From contig JASJZH010000001.1 in NCBI GenBank assembly GCA_037178975.1, positions 8,354,501 to 8,418,500 on the forward strand: a DNA stretch of 64,000 bases, in the 5' to 3' direction. Below are positions 61,275 to 64,000 of this stretch, piece after piece (position 1 is the first letter of the stretch; each line of letters starts with the position of its first letter). The position numbers and the translations under genes are program-made. This DNA comes from Oscheius tipulae. Its lineage: Eukaryota; Nematoda; Chromadorea; Rhabditida; Rhabditidae. The notes below the pieces were generated by a model. That model did no database searches. It had not been told where the DNA came from and was given only the letters and a program-made list of their open reading frames with translations.

Positions 61275-62042
61275 GTGCAGAATGAGAAGAAAACGAGGCA
61301 AGAGGAGATAAATACCAGAAGTACTCGTGATTTGATCCTGGAGTTCTTCGAGGGATCTTCCAGTGACGCCAATCTGATCAATCAGCGTGACATCTTGTGC
61401 CCGAAAAACAAGGATGTCGATAGGGTCAACAACAGCATATTGGAACGAATGACAGGTAGCTACTCTTTTCTTCTCGATTTACACTGTACAGTTTTATAAG
61501 GCGAGACGACCTACCATAGTGTGGACAGTGTCGACGTGGAGGAGGACGGACACAACTACTATCCAACCGAGTTCCTCAATAAGCAAACTCCTTCCAATCT
61601 TCCACCTTACACAATGCGCCTGAAGAAAGGAGCCGTCGTCATGCTCCTGCGTAACATCAATGTAAAGGAAGGACTTTGTAATGTAATGGAATTCGGCTTC
61701 AAGCGTGACAAATTATTCTTGGTTGATATGACCTATACTCCGATAAAGGTAAGAGTACAAACCTCATTGCCAATTCATATTTTAGGCCTCCCAGCACGCC
61801 TGAAGAGACGCCAATTTCCAGTCAAACTCGTCTGTTCGATGTCAATCCACAAGGTCCAGGGGCAGAGCTTAAAAAAAAGGGGTGTGGACCTCACTGAAGG
61901 TTTTTTCTGTCACGGGCAACTATATGTAGCTCTGTCCCGCGCCACTTCGCAACATGGACTCAAGATCCTGACTCCGGCAAGAAGCCCAAAGACTTGGAAC
62001 ATCGTGGATGTCACGGGCAACTATACTGGCGAGGACAAATAA
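61275..62042 (+). pseudogene. C-terminal remnant of a PIF1/Helitron-type helicase
   Basis: Fragments read ILEFFEGSSSDANLINQRDI, LCPKNKDVDRVNNSILERM, then after a break YTMRLKKGAVVMLLRNIN and VKLVCSMSIHKVQGQSL, ending FFCHGQLYVALSRATS. These match the last helicase motifs (V and VI) of PIF1-like proteins, which in animals occur mostly in Helitrons. The Walker A and Rep parts are absent; a charged Gln/Arg/Glu-rich frame upstream (60720-61310) may be decayed Helitron N-terminus. Two interruptions (near 61500 and 61770) could be short introns or lesions. There is no intact gene. Confidence 0.75.
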
Positions 62043-62218
62043 GCGAGAAGACATTTGCGGGTTGCTATGTTTCTCTCAACAGGTTTATACCTTGGGATTG
62101 AACCAGTTTTAATGTTTTCTTGAATTATTGATCACGCAAATGAGCAAATGTTTTTCAACCAAACTATAACTGCACTTTTTAAAGTCTGATCACTAAAAAT
62201 GAACGTGAAAAGTGTTGC

Positions 62219-64000
62219 TCAAATCTGTTCGAAAAATGATCGTACTTCTTCTTCGGATGGGCGTACATCAGGATTTTTTAAGAGAAGCCTAAAATTATTG
62301 TTTTCAGTTTAAATATTGCGAGAAACCTGCTCATAAACGCAGCTTTATCAATCTTATTTCTAACAATTGGATCCTTATCGGTTTGTTGAATGAAAAAGTT
62401 GTAAACGTGATCCATGGTTGGCCGAGTAGAAGACGTATCATCCATCATACTGCGCGTATAGATATTTATAAAATTAAAAAACTACCTTAGGATGAAAAAC
62501 CATATTTCTTGTTCCACTGGGACTTTTAAATTGTTAATCAACGTGTCTGCCACTTTCATTGTATAATCCGGGTCTTCTCTGTAGACCATACTCCAGACAG
62601 ACCTTCCAAGTCCGAAAACATCAACTGCTTTAGTAAAGTTCTCCTCGTCTCCATTCACAACTTCTGGTGCAACATACCCAAGAGATCCGCGGCTTGACGT
62701 GTATGGGAATGTGATCTTTCCACTTGTTCCCGCGATGGCAGCTTTGGTGATGCCCAAATCGCTGATTTTCAAACGATAGTGGGTGGCATCCAGGAGCATA
62801 CTAAAAGCTTTCGATTTTCAAATGTATTACTCACTTGTCAGTTTTGACATCTCGATGCATAATGTTGTTGTTGTGAAGAAATTCTAATCCACAAGCGGCT
62901 TGCACAGTCCACCATATCACATTCTGTTGAGTATAATGCTCGGCTGACGGTTTTTCGGAGCTTCCAATAACTTCACAAAATTGTTTTCTTCTTTCTCAAA
63001 TACCTGATTTTAGACATCCTCCTTCACAGTATTCCATCAACAGACCAATCGTCCTATGTGTTTTTTTGTCAACAATGTATCCGTATATTGATACTATGTG
63101 TGGGTTGCAGTGCATCTGATAATTTAAAAAAAAAAACTTGCTCGGCAGGCGGCCCTTTTCATCCGTAATTTTCTAGCGTATATCACTCTTTTTCAGTTTC
63201 GTCCGTGAATTCAGTATGTGTGAGAGCCTCTTGGAACTTGAAAACAGCCCCATAAGTGCAGAGATAGCGGAAAATCCTTGAGCTGGACCAACAACGGTAA
63301 AGCTCGCTCATTTCGGCAAATTTTTTATATTTCCCACGTTACTAGGATTTTTCTACACGCTGATACCGAAAGACGCAGTTAAAATTTCTGAAAATGAATG
63401 AATTACGTCAAAGAAAAAAAAATCCAATTTTGGACGAATTGGCTAAAGCGCGTCAAAAATTCAAACGATGGAACCGCTTGCTGAACTGTTACCAAAAAAC
63501 TATTTCTTACTGTGAGTAACGTGCGAATTTCTTCTCTCATCATTCGGAGTACATTTGAATAGTCTTCCTCTACTTGTCGGTGAAAATACTTTGCTACAAC
63601 GGAATCAGGTATCCGTGGAGCTTTTACAAGAGACACGCAAGCTTGACCGCCATCAGCTAAGGCTCCAATTGTCTTGAGTTCAGAATCTTCGTAACTATTA
63701 AAGGGTATCAACTAAATACTTATCTGGCGAGCTGTTTTACAACTTACTGCACGACTAGCGATAACGCCACCCCAATTCGAGCTGCATAACTTCTGTAGCT
63801 CATTCAAAGGCACAAACTTTGTAGTTGACGTTAGTTTCTTATATAGATACTGCAATTAATGCTTTCTTCCAAAAGTTTCTATAGCAAATACCTCATAAAA
63901 GAACTCAAATTCGTATGTTTTCGCACTATTTAAAATGCCTTTCAGCTTTGGTAAGTGCAACTCTAATGTATCTTCAAACTTCTCTAAACACTGCCCTTGA
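62219..64000 (-). CDS. Protein kinase, probably active (N-terminus beyond the right edge)
   Basis: Minus-strand exons read, from the edge, an N-terminal helical part (LEKFEDTLELHLPKLKGILN, FVPLNELQKLCSSNWGGVIA), then the kinase domain: IGALADGGQACVSLVKA (Gly loop, atypical), VVAKYF (Lys), HIVSIYGYIV, LLMEYCEGGCLKS, FLHNNNIMHRDVKTDN (HRD, the Asn completed across a splice), ISDLGITK (DLG in place of DFG), GSLGYVAPEVV and DVFGLGRSVWSMVY. The tail has STRPTMDHVYNFFIQQ and ends NPDVRPSEEEVRSFFEQI-stop. All catalytic residues are present. It looks TKL/RIPK-like in its HRDVKTDN loop, but I cannot name the family. Introns are 30-110 bases. Confidence 0.8.

Overview
This is a stretch of animal nuclear genome, most probably from a nematode. 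Protein-coding genes are broken by many very short introns (often 30-50 bases) with GT...TTTTCAG borders. Several start codons sit a few bases after a TTTTCAG-like acceptor that has no visible upstream exon, as expected for spliced-leader trans-splicing. Gene content also fits: Kunitz plus lustrin-type Cys-rich secreted protein, a TIAM/Still-life exchange factor with an EVH1 part, and an AFG2/CDC-48.3-type AAA ATPase. I cannot name the species. All identifications come from reading motifs by eye; no database was searched.

Layout. 1-490 (minus): 5' part of an unknown membrane protein. 873-2880 (plus): CDC73/parafibromin of the PAF1 complex. 3450-15299 (plus): SMG1, the PI3K-like kinase of nonsense-mediated decay, with a small membrane-protein gene on the opposite strand inside its largest intron. 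16718-17423 (plus): NDUFA4/B12D-like single-pass mitochondrial protein. 17564-21641 (plus): AFG2/SPATA5-like AAA ATPase with a degenerate first ATPase domain. 21929-23722 (minus): ABHD17-type depalmitoylase. 25736-31639 (minus, 5' end unresolved): TIAM-family Rac GEF. 35095-39178 (minus): Argonaute with intact slicer and 5'-phosphate residues. 42006-42713 (minus): unknown Lys-tailed protein. 43221-45828 (minus): phospholipase-B-like membrane protein that has lost its catalytic residues. 46497-47197 (plus): ribosomal protein S15. 48330-52681 (plus): NRBP pseudokinase. 53317-59107 (plus): secreted protein with five Kunitz domains. 59335-60612: internally deleted Tc1-like transposon. 61275-62042: PIF1/Helitron-type helicase remnant. 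62219-64000 (minus): protein kinase running off the window.

The genes do not form one pathway. Most are conserved housekeeping or signalling functions (transcription elongation, mRNA surveillance, translation, respiratory chain, ribosome maturation, lipid-modified protein turnover, Rac signalling, small-RNA silencing).

Introns and spacers carry many dispersed repeats. The clearest is an imperfect hairpin of about 65-90 bases whose arms read TTGCAAAGTTGTA / TACAACTTTGCA, with at least seven recognisable copies. Other families are a repeat rich in GCGCGACCCC, two adjacent repeats that recur in inverted order tens of kilobases away, and a set of tRNA-like sequences.
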